Shown: positions 24,719 to 33,314 of the stretch, in pieces
Layout: each line of letters begins with the position of its first letter
Position numbering within the stretch: position 1 is the first letter of the stretch
NCBI GenBank assembly: GCA_004293915.1
Contig: RDZG01000074.1
Coordinates: forward strand, 1-53,302
Reading direction: 5' to 3'
DNA: 53,302 nt
From: Bacteroidota bacterium
Lineage (GTDB): Bacteria > Bacteroidota > Bacteroidia > Cytophagales > UBA9547
The notes under the pieces: model-generated
Told to the model about the DNA's origin: nothing
Seen by the model: the letters and a program-made list of their open reading frames with translations, nothing else
Database searches by the model: none
Program-made: the position numbers and the translations under genes

Positions 24719-25195
24719 ATGAATTCAAACGAAAATTTGGTATCGATAGTGATACCACCACCCGAATTGCAAGCTGTGCTTAATCATTTGCAGCAAGTTT
24801 CTACTATTTTGAAACCCTATTTGATTGCCCTTACGCAAGAAGAGCGTCAGACAATACCAAAGATGAAAGACAAAACCATCTCTTTCGTAGAAAAAGCCCT
24901 CGATTATGCCATTTCTAATCCTGAGTTTACACCTCCGTATATGAATGTGCCCGAATTAAAAATCGATTTAGATGCTGTAAAAGACCTCACAACTATTTTG
25001 CAACAAATCCAACCTTTATCATCTAACTTAAACGATACCGAAATGCTATCGGGCAGCGAAGCCTATGTGGCAGCACTTACGTATTACAACTCGGTTAAAC
25101 ACGCAGCCAAAATTAATGTTCCATCTGCCAAACCGATATACGAAGACTTGAAAAAACGCTTTGAAGGACAAGGCTCAAAAGATAAAAAAGAATAA
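24719..25195 (+). CDS. Conserved helical protein of unknown function (paralog of 28130-28579)
   Basis: A 158-residue soluble, helix-rich protein without signal peptide or known domain. Its layout is a long N-terminal helix (LQAVLNHLQQVSTILKPYL), a short conserved centre (ALDYAISNPEFTPPYMN, then LKIDLDAVKDL), and C-terminal helices (AYVAALTYYNSVKHAAKINV, SAKPIYEDLKKRF). The centre and C-terminus align with the protein at 28130-28579 on the other strand, so the two are paralogs that bracket the cytochrome pair. The protein ends in a lysine-rich tail (GSKDKKE). No function can be assigned. Confidence 0.65.
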   Translation: MNSNENLVSIVIPPPELQAVLNHLQQVSTILKPYLIALTQEERQTIPKMKDKTISFVEKALDYAISNPEFTPPYMNVPELKIDLDAVKDLTTILQQIQPLSSNLNDTEMLSGSEAYVAALTYYNSVKHAAKINVPSAKPIYEDLKKRFEGQGSKDKKE

Positions 25196-25205
25196 CACGT
25201 TAGTA

Positions 25206-25250
25206 AAAAACAAAACAAGTTTGGTCAAAAACCGAACTTGTTTTGTTTTT
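25206..25250 (+). terminator. Strong rho-independent terminator
   Basis: A stem of about 20 bp (5' arm 25206-25225, 3' arm 25231-25250, one G-T pair, 5-base loop) has an A-rich 5' arm and a T-rich 3' arm. The core is ACAAGTTTGGT with ACCGAACTTGT. It closes the 24719-25195 gene. Confidence 0.85.
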
Positions 25251-25264
25251 ATATCAACTGATTT

Positions 25265-25453
25265 AGTTAAAAACTAAACTAACGGAGTTAAAAACCCAAT
25301 CAATTAACTAAAAAACTAAATTGATTAAGTTAAAAACTAAACTTACTGACTAAAAAACCAAACTAGCTAAGTTAAATACCGAGTTCACTTACTTTTTAAC
25401 TCGCTTTACTTACCAAAAAACTAAACTACTTCGGTTATTAACTCGCTTCACTT
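25265..25453. repeat. 21-bp phased tandem array (nine units), degenerating to about 25495
   Basis: Nine consecutive units each measure exactly 21 bp, starting at 25265, 25286, 25307, 25328, 25349, 25370, 25391, 25412 and 25433. The first is AGTTAAAAACTAAACTAACG plus G. The common core is AGTTAAAAACTAAACT, with variants such as ACTAAAAAACCAAACT. The right-hand units are the most divergent, and two weaker units continue to 25495. Runs of A recur in phase every 21 bp, two helical turns. In one frame the units read LKTKLT(E/D), but TAA or TAG codons interrupt it, so it is not an open gene. The rest of the 25196-25660 gap holds the terminator and a possible TATTTTTG box at 25603-25610. Confidence 0.85.
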
Positions 25454-25660
25454 CGTTTTGAAGTGGGTAAATGTACTTTTTGAGTAATGTAAGTCTGTTA
25501 ATAATATTTTTAGTGGTTTATAAAACCTATTTAACAGTTAAAATTGTATCACAGTTATTTATTTGATAACGTAGCAATAACATTTTGGTAATACGCTAAT
25601 TGTATTTTTGTGCAGTATTATATTAAAATATGATACCAAAACAAGTTTTTACAAGCTTCA

Positions 25661-27586
25661 ATGTTATCTAAACCCCTTGCCGTTTTATTTTTTGTTCCAT
25701 TATTGATTTTTGTAATGGCATTTAAAACAGTTGATACCCAAACAGCCTATCAAAAGTTGTATTATCAACAATTTGAACAATTGAATTTTAATCATACAAA
25801 AATCGTTTCTGAAATAAAAGTTGCTGATTTTAATTTACAAAAGAATATACACGATATAAAACAACAAATCAAAAATTACAGACACAATCTAAAGACTTTT
25901 GATATATGGATGCGGTATTTTGAGCCTGTGGCGTACAAAAAAATTAATGGTCCGTTGCCTGTCGAATGGGAAACTGAAGTAAACGAAAAGTTCGAGAAAC
26001 CTTATAAACGGCTTGGTGCGGGTTTTACACTCGGTTTGTTGTATTTGGAAGAAAACAACATCAATAAAGATACATTATTACGTTTTTTTACACAATCGCA
26101 ACAGGCTTTGCAGGTTTATAATCACGATTCGATAACCAATCGATTGGCTGATTATCAACATTTTTTGTTTGCCAATAGGTTGTATTTACTCAATTTAGCT
26201 GCCATTTACACCACTGGTTTTGAGTGTAGCGATACGGCAGCTATTATTCCCGAACTCAAACACATGCTTGGATTTACAAAACAAATTTATACTGCCTATA
26301 ATCAAACCTTTAGCACAAAAAAAATCCCTGACGAATACCTAAAACTGTATGACGAAATGGTAAAATTTACCAACGCTCAACCCAATCTGTACACGCATTT
26401 TAATCATTATTTGTTTATCAAAAAATATGTAAACCTGCTTTTTAAAATAAATCAAACATGGATAAATACAACCAAAGCCAGCACCAAAAGCATGATTGAT
26501 TATAGTTTAACAAAAACAAGCACCAGTATTTTTGACAAAAATTTGTATCGAGCTCAAAACCCGAAAGGTGTTTTTTTGAGAGTTGCTGAAAAAAAAGACC
26601 TCGAAGTGATAAAAAACATAGGCAAGCTCTTGTTTTACGACCCAATTTTGTCTGCCAACAACCAACGCAGCTGTGCATCGTGCCATAATCCGACTCAATT
26701 TTTTACAGATACCACTTTCAAAACGCATCCGCATTTTAGCAAAGCTGTATCGCTCAGTCGCAACACGCCAAGTTTGATTAATGTGGCTGCCAATCATTTA
26801 ATTATGCTCGATGGCAAACATATTTCGCTTCAAAATCAAGCCAAAGATGTAATCACAAACGCCAACGAAATGGCAAGCGATGCCAAAGAAGTAGTCGAAA
26901 AAGTAATGAATTGCAAAACATACAACAAAACATTTACACAGCTTTTAAAACATACGCCACAAGAAACTTCGGTTACATTCGAGCATATAGTTTCTGCCAT
27001 CACACTCTATTATAACAGTTTTAGTGCCTATGATTCGCCTTTTGATGTAGCCATGAATACGCAAACAGAGGCTTCGGAAACGGTAATAAAAGGCTTTAAT
27101 TTGTTTATGAGCAAAGCCCAATGTGCTACTTGCCATTTTGTGCCTCAATTTAATGGTGTAAAACCACCTTATACTAATTCTGAATTTGAAGTTTTAGGCA
27201 CACCAGCCGACAAAAACTATAAAAACCTAAGTCAAGACTTAGGCAGATACACCCAAAACGCAGCCTTAGAAACCAAAAACGCTTTCCGAACAGGCTCACT
27301 CAGAAATAGTGCCAAAACAAAACCCTATATGCACAATGGCGTGTTTGATACACTCGAAGAAGTGATAGCATTTTACAACACTGGCGGTGGAGCAGCACAC
27401 GGATTAAGTGTAGATAATCAAACACTTAGTTCGGATTCGTTGCCTTTGACAACAAAAGAAATCTATCAAATAAAAACATTCATCGAAAGCCTTACCGAAA
27501 ACATAGCGTTTGATTCAGCACCAAAAACATTACCTAAATCAGCTCAAAAAGCCATAAATAACCGTAAAATTGGCGGAGAATATTAG
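25661..27586 (+). CDS. Di-heme cytochrome c peroxidase (CCP/MauG family)
   Basis: A 641-residue exported protein. The signal sequence is at residues 1-22 (LAVLFFVPLLIFVMA). A helical domain of about 300 residues follows, without a known motif but typical of the long Bacteroidota members. The peroxidase part then carries two heme attachment sites: CASCH (338-342) and CATCH (488-492). Other family features are LGKLLFYDPILSANNQRSC, SRNTPSLINVA, FRTGSLRNSAKTKPYMHNG and LEEVIAFYNTGGGA. It would reduce hydrogen peroxide in the periplasm, or carry out MauG-like oxidation, using electrons from a small cytochrome. Such a cytochrome is encoded 29 bases downstream. Confidence 0.88.
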   Translation: MLSKPLAVLFFVPLLIFVMAFKTVDTQTAYQKLYYQQFEQLNFNHTKIVSEIKVADFNLQKNIHDIKQQIKNYRHNLKTFDIWMRYFEPVAYKKINGPLPVEWETEVNEKFEKPYKRLGAGFTLGLLYLEENNINKDTLLRFFTQSQQALQVYNHDSITNRLADYQHFLFANRLYLLNLAAIYTTGFECSDTAAIIPELKHMLGFTKQIYTAYNQTFSTKKIPDEYLKLYDEMVKFTNAQPNLYTHFNHYLFIKKYVNLLFKINQTWINTTKASTKSMIDYSLTKTSTSIFDKNLYRAQNPKGVFLRVAEKKDLEVIKNIGKLLFYDPILSANNQRSCASCHNPTQFFTDTTFKTHPHFSKAVSLSRNTPSLINVAANHLIMLDGKHISLQNQAKDVITNANEMASDAKEVVEKVMNCKTYNKTFTQLLKHTPQETSVTFEHIVSAITLYYNSFSAYDSPFDVAMNTQTEASETVIKGFNLFMSKAQCATCHFVPQFNGVKPPYTNSEFEVLGTPADKNYKNLSQDLGRYTQNAALETKNAFRTGSLRNSAKTKPYMHNGVFDTLEEVIAFYNTGGGAAHGLSVDNQTLSSDSLPLTTKEIYQIKTFIESLTENIAFDSAPKTLPKSAQKAINNRKIGGEY

Positions 27587-27615
27587 CTGTATATATTCAA
27601 AAAACAAACCCTAAA

Positions 27616-27972
27616 ATGTTAAAAACCAATCTATTTATTGTATTATGCTTGTGTGTTAGTTTTTTAGCTTCGGCACAAAAATCTAAAAAAGTTGAATATA
27701 GTTTTCCAGCCGAAATGAAACCTCATGTACAAGAAGCCTATATCTTAGAATTTGCCAAAGGCAAGATATTATATGATATAAATTGTGCCAAATGCCACTC
27801 GAGATTTGAAAAAAAGAAAGAGATAATACCCAATTTTACAACCGAGCAGTTCGAAGCCTATAAAATTAGGATTGCCAACCCCGACCACGAGCAAACCATG
27901 ACCGAAGAAAAGCTTTTGCCCGAAGAATTAGGTATGATAATTACTTTTTTGACGTATAGAAAAAAAGATTGA
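27616..27972 (+). CDS. Small periplasmic monoheme cytochrome c
   Basis: A 118-residue protein with a signal peptide (1-20, LFIVLCLCVSFLASA) and one heme site, CAKCH (57-61), inside KGKILYDINCAKCHSRFEKK. The distal methionine is probably in the region NPDHEQTMTEEKLLPEELG. The C-terminal helix EELGMIITFLTYRKK is short. Coupling to the di-heme peroxidase gene 29 bases upstream suggests it is the electron donor or a regulatory subunit; this is inference from context. A terminator hairpin follows 116 bases after the stop. Confidence 0.8.
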   Translation: MLKTNLFIVLCLCVSFLASAQKSKKVEYSFPAEMKPHVQEAYILEFAKGKILYDINCAKCHSRFEKKKEIIPNFTTEQFEAYKIRIANPDHEQTMTEEKLLPEELGMIITFLTYRKKD

Positions 27973-28088
27973 TTTCTAAAAACAAAAACTTGTTTTTAAA
28001 ATATCATTATTCATTAATTTTTTGGTAACTGTTTGGTAATAACTAAAAAATAGATTTGCAAAAAATAAGGTTTTTAATAACTAATTTT

Positions 28089-28128
28089 CAGCGTGTCCGT
28101 GCTCGAACCACGGGCATAGCTGTTTTTT
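28089..28128 (+). terminator. Terminator for the cytochrome operon
   Basis: A hairpin spans 28089-28122 with CAGC/GCTG at the base and CCGTG/CACGG at the tip (loop CTCGAAC), followed on the plus strand by TTTTTT at 28123-28128. It lies at the convergent junction with the leftward gene at 28130-28579, whose transcripts would also cross it. Confidence 0.7.
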
Positions 28129-28129
28129 A

Positions 28130-28579
28130 TTAAACCGAAAAAGATTCGATTTCTAAATATGCTTCTTTTGCCTCAACCACTTCTAGTTTCATAGCTTGTT
28201 TTACAGTTTTTTTAAACGCCATTGCAGTAGTTTGCGTATTTGTTTTTGCTTTTTTAGAAACATTACGATAATGATTCGACAAGTTTTTGAGTTTTGCACT
28301 AATGATGTCGAGTTTTACAAAATTCTCTAAATCAATTTTAGATTCTGATTGCTCAACATAAGGAGGCACAAATTGTGGATACTTTTCCATTACTTCTAAA
28401 GTATTTTGCAAAGAAGTTTCGTTCATTTGCTTATCTTTTTTTGAACCACTCACTTCAGAATTATACGCTTCAACGCATTTTTCGGTCAGTTTTTTTATTT
28501 CATCTAAGTGTACTTGAATGGCATCAACCATTTCGGTAGTTAATAATTTACTGGATGTTTTTTCTGTTTTTTTAACCAT
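28130..28579 (-). CDS. Conserved helical protein of unknown function (paralog of 24719-25195)
   Basis: A 149-residue soluble helical protein. The alignable core with the other copy is LEVMEKYPQFVPPYVEQSES, then KIDLENFVKLDIISAKLKNL, and a C-terminal helix TTAMAFKKTVKQAMKLEVVE. The N-terminus is lysine-rich (MVKKTEKTSSK). No signal peptide or metal-binding motif is visible. It points toward the cytochrome operon and has a good promoter of its own at 28608-28638. Similar proteins exist in the phylum without assigned function. The pair of copies around the peroxidase could be chance or could mark a stress-related locus. Confidence 0.65.
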   Translation of the reverse strand: MVKKTEKTSSKLLTTEMVDAIQVHLDEIKKLTEKCVEAYNSEVSGSKKDKQMNETSLQNTLEVMEKYPQFVPPYVEQSESKIDLENFVKLDIISAKLKNLSNHYRNVSKKAKTNTQTTAMAFKKTVKQAMKLEVVEAKEAYLEIESFSV

Positions 28580-28607
28580 AATATATTTAATGTTAATTAA
28601 TTGTTAA

Positions 28608-28638
28608 CAAAAATAAGTGGTTTGATTCAATTTACAAA
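28608..28638 (-). promoter_or_regulatory. Bacteroidota-type promoter of the 28130-28579 gene
   Basis: On the minus strand, TTTG (28635-28638), exactly 19 bases, then TATTTTTG (28608-28615) match the phylum consensus. The -7 box lies 28 bases before the start codon. Confidence 0.6.
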
Positions 28639-28954
28639 CAAACAGATGTATGATATTTTGTGATAAGTATAAATTACGTTTAAAATAGAATTTAAAATAG
28701 CAACTAATTTTTTTTACAGTGAATAAAACGACAAAAAATAAAATAGGGAATGTATTAATTAGATGTAGTTTTTAAACTTAAAATCAATTTTTTAGATTAA
28801 TAGTAAATTGATTTTTTGGTAATTATAAACTAATATCACAAGGCTAACTTTGCAAAACAAAATTAATTTAATGTGAAACCTTTTAGTAAAATTTAGTTCT
28901 GTTCAATTAAATATAGTAGTTTAAAAAAAAGCATAAAAATTTATTAATTTAGCA
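28639..28954. other. AT-rich intergenic stretch without a gene
   Basis: This separates two divergent genes. I see no ORF or strong hairpin. A TAACTTTG box at 28845-28852 could be a -7 element for the histidine kinase, but its TTTG (28815-28818) is 26 bases away, longer than usual, and the leader would be about 100 bases. Confidence 0.4.
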
Positions 28955-30817
28955 ATGTTTAATACTTCATTAAAGTCTAATTTATTAATTTCATATTCGT
29001 TTTTTATTATCTTGATTTTTGGCGTTGGTGCAAGTAGTTTTTGGTATTTTTTACAATTATCAGAGATTCAAGAACTCCAAAAAAATACATTTAGCATCAT
29101 TATTAATTTATCAAAACTAAAAGAATACGAAACTAATTTTTACGAAAACGAATCTATTGATTCAAATTTTTATATAACTAATCAAAGTAAAAATCAAAAG
29201 CTTTTAGAAAACACTATTTTAATTATTGAAGATAGAATTTTAGATATAAATACTGATAATAATTATCACAAAAAAGCCATTGATTCGTTGATTGAAAAAA
29301 TAGGAATAAACTTACTTAGTTATCGCAATCAAGTTGATGATATTATAAGTTTGTATCATACAAAAGGATTTAAAGATTATGGTTTAGAAGGCAAAATGCG
29401 GTCTTATATACATAAAATTGAAAAAGAATACCCTCGTTTTAATAAAATCACACTATTATCTACACGTAAAAATGAAAAAGATTATATAATAAGAAAAGAT
29501 TTGGCTTATGTAAAAAAAATGAATACGTCCCAAAAGAATATATTAAATGAAGTAAGAAACGATTCAAAACTTACTGCACTGTTTCAAGGCTATTTTGCAT
29601 GTTTCGATTCGATAGTAATAATTGATTCTAAAATTGGATTTACGAACCAAAGCGGTAAAAAACTAACTGCGAATACTTATTTTCATCAAATTACAAGTCT
29701 AAGTGCAGATTTAGAAGAAAATGTAGATAAAAGTTTAGCTGTTTTAAAAGCTGATATTAAAGTTAAATTTATAAGTTTATTGTTTTTTACTTTTTTGATT
29801 GCTGTTTTAATGAGTTTTGTATTTAGAAAATCCATTGTTTCAAATCTTGACGAGCTTTTAAATGCCATAGAAAACAACAAAATTGGATTTTTTAAAAATG
29901 TGCCAACATTTAAAAAGCCTTCTAAAATATATGAATTTAAAACATTACAAAATAAGTTTTTACAAATGTCAATAGCTATTACCGAATACACTACTGATGT
30001 GGAAGTGAAAAACAAAGAACTGATAAACATTAATTCGTTACTCAAATCGAGCAATGAAGAACTGAGTTTTCAAAAAAAAGAACTACAAAAGTTAAATACG
30101 GTAAAAGAAACGTTTTTGTCCATTATTTCTCATGATGTAAAAGGACCATTAATGACTCTTCAAAAGTTTTTAGAAATCATTATTAATTCGCCAGAGTTAT
30201 TATCGATGAGCGAACAACAAAAACATTTTAAAAAGCTGAAAGATGCTACAGATGATCAATTGATTTTGCTACAAAACTTGTTGCATTGGTCTAGAAGTCA
30301 GAGCGAAGAATTTATATACAAACCAGCCAATTTTAATGCACTTAAAATGAGTTTTGATGTCGTTCGATTGTTACAGCCAATGGCAGATGCAAAAAAAATA
30401 AGCATACAAAATTATATTGAAAACGAAAACATACATTCGGATGTAAACATGACCGAACTTATCGTAAGAAACATATTATCAAATGCAATTAAATATTCAA
30501 ATGTCGGAGGAGTTATTACGATTCAGTCACATATTACAAAAAACAGCAAATTTATTTTAGAAATTATAGATAATGGAGTAGGAATGGCACCTGATTTGCT
30601 AAAAAAACTCAACGAAAACAACTTTTTTCATTCCGAAGAAGGTACTTTAAAAGAACGAGGCACAGGTTTTGGACTTATGTTTTGCAAATCGTTTGTCGAA
30701 AAAATGGGTGGGAGTTTACAAGTCGATAGTATAGTTGGACAAGGTACTTCGGTTAAAATAATGTTTACACATATTAGTTTCAGTAAAATCAGATTGCAAA
30801 AAGCGTCATCAAATTAA
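28955..30817 (+). CDS. Membrane sensor histidine kinase
   Basis: A 620-residue two-component sensor. Helix 1 (about residues 10-32) and helix 2 (about 270-288, FISLLFFTFLIAVLMSFVF) enclose a 235-residue periplasmic helical sensor domain of no known family. A coiled linker (about 340-380) leads to the HisKA domain with phospho-acceptor His393 in ISHDVKGPL. The ATPase domain has the N box IVRNILSNAIKYSN, G1 IDNGVGM and G2 RGTGFGLMFCKSFVEKMGG. The phospho-acceptor motif has VKGP in place of the common LRNP/LRTP, a usual variant in the phylum. No response regulator gene is adjacent, so it is an orphan kinase. Confidence 0.9.
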   Translation: MFNTSLKSNLLISYSFFIILIFGVGASSFWYFLQLSEIQELQKNTFSIIINLSKLKEYETNFYENESIDSNFYITNQSKNQKLLENTILIIEDRILDINTDNNYHKKAIDSLIEKIGINLLSYRNQVDDIISLYHTKGFKDYGLEGKMRSYIHKIEKEYPRFNKITLLSTRKNEKDYIIRKDLAYVKKMNTSQKNILNEVRNDSKLTALFQGYFACFDSIVIIDSKIGFTNQSGKKLTANTYFHQITSLSADLEENVDKSLAVLKADIKVKFISLLFFTFLIAVLMSFVFRKSIVSNLDELLNAIENNKIGFFKNVPTFKKPSKIYEFKTLQNKFLQMSIAITEYTTDVEVKNKELININSLLKSSNEELSFQKKELQKLNTVKETFLSIISHDVKGPLMTLQKFLEIIINSPELLSMSEQQKHFKKLKDATDDQLILLQNLLHWSRSQSEEFIYKPANFNALKMSFDVVRLLQPMADAKKISIQNYIENENIHSDVNMTELIVRNILSNAIKYSNVGGVITIQSHITKNSKFILEIIDNGVGMAPDLLKKLNENNFFHSEEGTLKERGTGFGLMFCKSFVEKMGGSLQVDSIVGQGTSVKIMFTHISFSKIRLQKASSN

Positions 30818-30881
30818 CTTTTTGCTTTTACAAAACATTAAAACTACTTTTGGTTATTGATACACAAAAAAGTAAATCTTA

Positions 30882-31946
30882 ATGCCGCAGGTTTTTAATG
30901 TAATAGGTTTGATGTCAGGCACATCGCTCGATGGATTGGATATTGCCTATTGTCAATTTAAAATAGCAGATAATGCCAAAATAGACTTTACTATTATTGC
31001 TGCCGAAACTGTTGCGTATGCCAAAAGCATAAAACAGGCATTTATTGCAGCCGAAACTTCGCCTACATTATCTTTTATTGCATTTGATAGAAAAATTGGA
31101 ACGTATTTTGGAAATCAAGTACAGCTTTTTTTGCAAAAACATAAACTCAAAAACCCCGATTTTGTGTCTTCACACGGGCATACCATTTTCCACGACCCAG
31201 CAAATGGATATACCGTACAAATCGGACATGGTGCAAACCTAGCCGCAGCAGCAAAAATGCCCGTTGTTTCAGATTTTCGCTCGCTCGATGTGGCTTTGGG
31301 AGGGCAGGGTGCACCTTTGGTTCCTATTGGCGATTTTTTGTTGTTTAATGATTATTCGCATTGCCTCAATTTGGGAGGAATAGCCAATATTTCGTATCAA
31401 AAACAAGAAAAACAAATAGCTTTTGATATTTGTGCATGTAATATACCCCTCAATTTTTTGGCAAATAAATCAGGATTTGAATATGACAAAAACGGAGCAA
31501 TAGCCCGAACCGGAACGGTTGATGATATGTTGTTACATCAATTAAATGATTTGTCTTATTTTTCTCAACATCCACCCAAATCATTGGGAAAAGAATGGGT
31601 TGAATCGCAATTTTTGCCACTCATTTTAGCTTCGAAGTCAAGTATCAAAGATATTTTAGCCACTGTGGTAGAGCATATAGCCATCAAAATAGCAAAAGAA
31701 ATTTCTGGAACGGCTAATCAGTTGTATATCACGGGTGGGGGAGCGTTTAATACGTATTTGGTCGAACGCATCAAAATTAATTCATCCATAAATGTGATTA
31801 TTCCTGACGAAAATATAGTAAAATTTAAAGAAGCACTTATATTTGCATTGCTAGGTTTATTGCGTTGGACAAACCAAACCAATACCTTAAAAACCGTTAC
31901 AGGAGCTTCAAAAGATTCTATTGGAGGAAGTATTTACATCAACTAA
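30882..31946 (+). CDS. anmK: Anhydro-N-acetylmuramic acid kinase
   Basis: A 354-residue sugar kinase that hydrates and phosphorylates 1,6-anhydro-MurNAc to MurNAc 6-phosphate during cell-wall recycling. The N-terminal phosphate-binding loop GLMSGTSLDGLDIAYCQF, the substrate stretch SSHGHTIFHDP, VSDFRSLDVALGGQGAPLVP, LNLGGIANIS and the ATP-binding ITGGGAFNTYLVERI are all present. The length is normal. It starts a rightward run anmK, mreC, mreD, secreted protein, tadA, with 12 bases to mreC. Linking wall recycling to the rod-shape genes fits envelope function. Confidence 0.95.
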   Translation: MPQVFNVIGLMSGTSLDGLDIAYCQFKIADNAKIDFTIIAAETVAYAKSIKQAFIAAETSPTLSFIAFDRKIGTYFGNQVQLFLQKHKLKNPDFVSSHGHTIFHDPANGYTVQIGHGANLAAAAKMPVVSDFRSLDVALGGQGAPLVPIGDFLLFNDYSHCLNLGGIANISYQKQEKQIAFDICACNIPLNFLANKSGFEYDKNGAIARTGTVDDMLLHQLNDLSYFSQHPPKSLGKEWVESQFLPLILASKSSIKDILATVVEHIAIKIAKEISGTANQLYITGGGAFNTYLVERIKINSSINVIIPDENIVKFKEALIFALLGLLRWTNQTNTLKTVTGASKDSIGGSIYIN

Positions 31947-31958
31947 TTTTAAAAAAGC

Positions 31959-32804
31959 GTGCAGAAAGTCATCCAGTTTTTAATTCTCCGCATCAATTTT
32001 ATTATATTTTTATTTTTTGAAATCCTTGCTTTGATATTGTATTTTAGCAATAATCCCTATCAAGGAGCAGCATTTTTCAATTCATCCAATGCCATTTCGG
32101 CATCGATGATGGATTTTTCGAGCAACACTCGACATTATATAGAATTGCAAGATGTAAATGATAAATTAGCTAAAGAAAACGCCAAACTTCGTTTCCTTTT
32201 AAGCTCCAAAATCGTGCAAAATGATATTTCTAATCGCATTAAAAACGATACTTCTACGATTAAAAAATTTAATTATATCCCTGCAAAAGTGATTAATAAC
32301 TCCACCGATAAATACAAAAACTTTATAACCATCAATAAAGGCTCGGCAGACAGCATTGCCGTGGGTATGGGTGTAGTTTGTTTTGATGGCATTGTGGGTA
32401 AAGTAAAATCGTGCTCAAAAAATTATGCCACCATCACATCTGTTTTGCATCAAGACATGCTGATTTCGTCTAAATTAAAGCGAATTGGAGCTATTGGAGC
32501 TTTGCGTTGGGATGGAAACAATGCCCAAATGGCAAAATTGTTTTACATTCCACGTCATTTAGAAGTTAAAAAAGGCGATACCATTGTGTCTTCTGAACAC
32601 AACTCGGTTTTCCCCGAAGGCGAAATGGTGGGTAGGGTTACATCCATAAACATAAAAGGTGATGAGAATTTTTATACCATTAATGTGCGATTAAGTACAG
32701 ATTTTAACAAACTTTCGTATGTATATGTAATTAAGAATAAGTTCAAAATAGAACAAGATAGTTTGGAAAGTTTAAATAATTTGGGCAAAAATGAAAGCAA
32801 ATGA
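31959..32804 (+). CDS. mreC: Rod shape-determining protein MreC
   Basis: A 281-residue protein. A short cytoplasmic N-terminus and one membrane helix (about 8-28, FIIFLFFEILALILYF) are followed by a coiled coil (about 60-85, IELQDVNDKLAKENAKLRFL) and the periplasmic beta domain with FITINKGSADSIAVGMGVV, IVGKVKSCSKNYATITSVLH, and KKGDTIVSSEHNSVFPEGEM. MreC links MreB, RodA and penicillin-binding proteins of the elongasome. It starts with GTG at 31959, the only suitable start before the helix. Its end overlaps mreD by 14 bases. Confidence 0.92.
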   Translation: MQKVIQFLILRINFIIFLFFEILALILYFSNNPYQGAAFFNSSNAISASMMDFSSNTRHYIELQDVNDKLAKENAKLRFLLSSKIVQNDISNRIKNDTSTIKKFNYIPAKVINNSTDKYKNFITINKGSADSIAVGMGVVCFDGIVGKVKSCSKNYATITSVLHQDMLISSKLKRIGAIGALRWDGNNAQMAKLFYIPRHLEVKKGDTIVSSEHNSVFPEGEMVGRVTSINIKGDENFYTINVRLSTDFNKLSYVYVIKNKFKIEQDSLESLNNLGKNESK

Positions 32805-33306
32805 TATTGTAAAAACGGCTCTTTCTTTCATGATTTTTGTTATCTTTCATGTACTTATTGTTAAGTATTTTGTTATAGGAAGCGTAGGTTTATGTTTTTT
32901 CTATTTAGGTTTTTTGCTCACTCTTTCGCTTTCCATACCAATTCCGTTGCTGTTGTTGATATCGTTTTTGGTTGGTTTTTTTGTCGATTTATTTTATGAT
33001 ACGCCAGGTATTCACACATTTGCAAGTGTAGCAATTATGTTTTTGAGACCAAAAATAATTACCCTTTTAACCCCACTTGGAGGATATGACGAAATCGATG
33101 AAATCACTATTTCTTCGATGGGAGTACGTTGGTTTATAACTTACACACTAATCTTGTTGGTTTTTCATACCCTAATTGTATTCTTAATGGAAGCATCGGG
33201 TTTTTCGTATTTTCATTGGACATTATCTAAAGTTTTTTGCACCACTATTTTTACAACTTTTATGATTTGTTCGTTTCAGTATCTATTATTTACACCAAAA
33301 TCTTAA
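32791..33306 (+). CDS. mreD: Rod shape-determining protein MreD
   Basis: A 171-residue integral-membrane protein with about five helices. The family pattern is seen in FVIGSVGLCFFYLGFLLT, IPLLLLISFLVGFFVDLFYD and GIHTFASVAIMFLRPKII. It works with MreC in the elongasome. It overlaps mreC by 14 bases and sits directly before a secreted-protein gene. Length and position are normal. In Bacteroidota penicillin-binding protein 2 and rodA often follow; here they do not. Confidence 0.88.
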   Translation: MKANDIVKTALSFMIFVIFHVLIVKYFVIGSVGLCFFYLGFLLTLSLSIPIPLLLLISFLVGFFVDLFYDTPGIHTFASVAIMFLRPKIITLLTPLGGYDEIDEITISSMGVRWFITYTLILLVFHTLIVFLMEASGFSYFHWTLSKVFCTTIFTTFMICSFQYLLFTPKS

Positions 33307-33314
33307 TCTCAAAA

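Noticed and set aside
25267-25456. Heptad-coding frame (LKTKLTE-type) across the 21-bp array
   Set aside because: A TAG directly precedes the first heptad and two TAA codons interrupt it, with no start codon in place. It is not an open gene as it stands.
28089-28122. tRNA T-arm-like sequence (minus strand CCGTG, loop GTTCGAG, CACGG)
   Set aside because: Only the T-arm-like hairpin is present. No acceptor, D-arm or anticodon arm can be built around it, and the T tract on the plus strand makes it a terminator.
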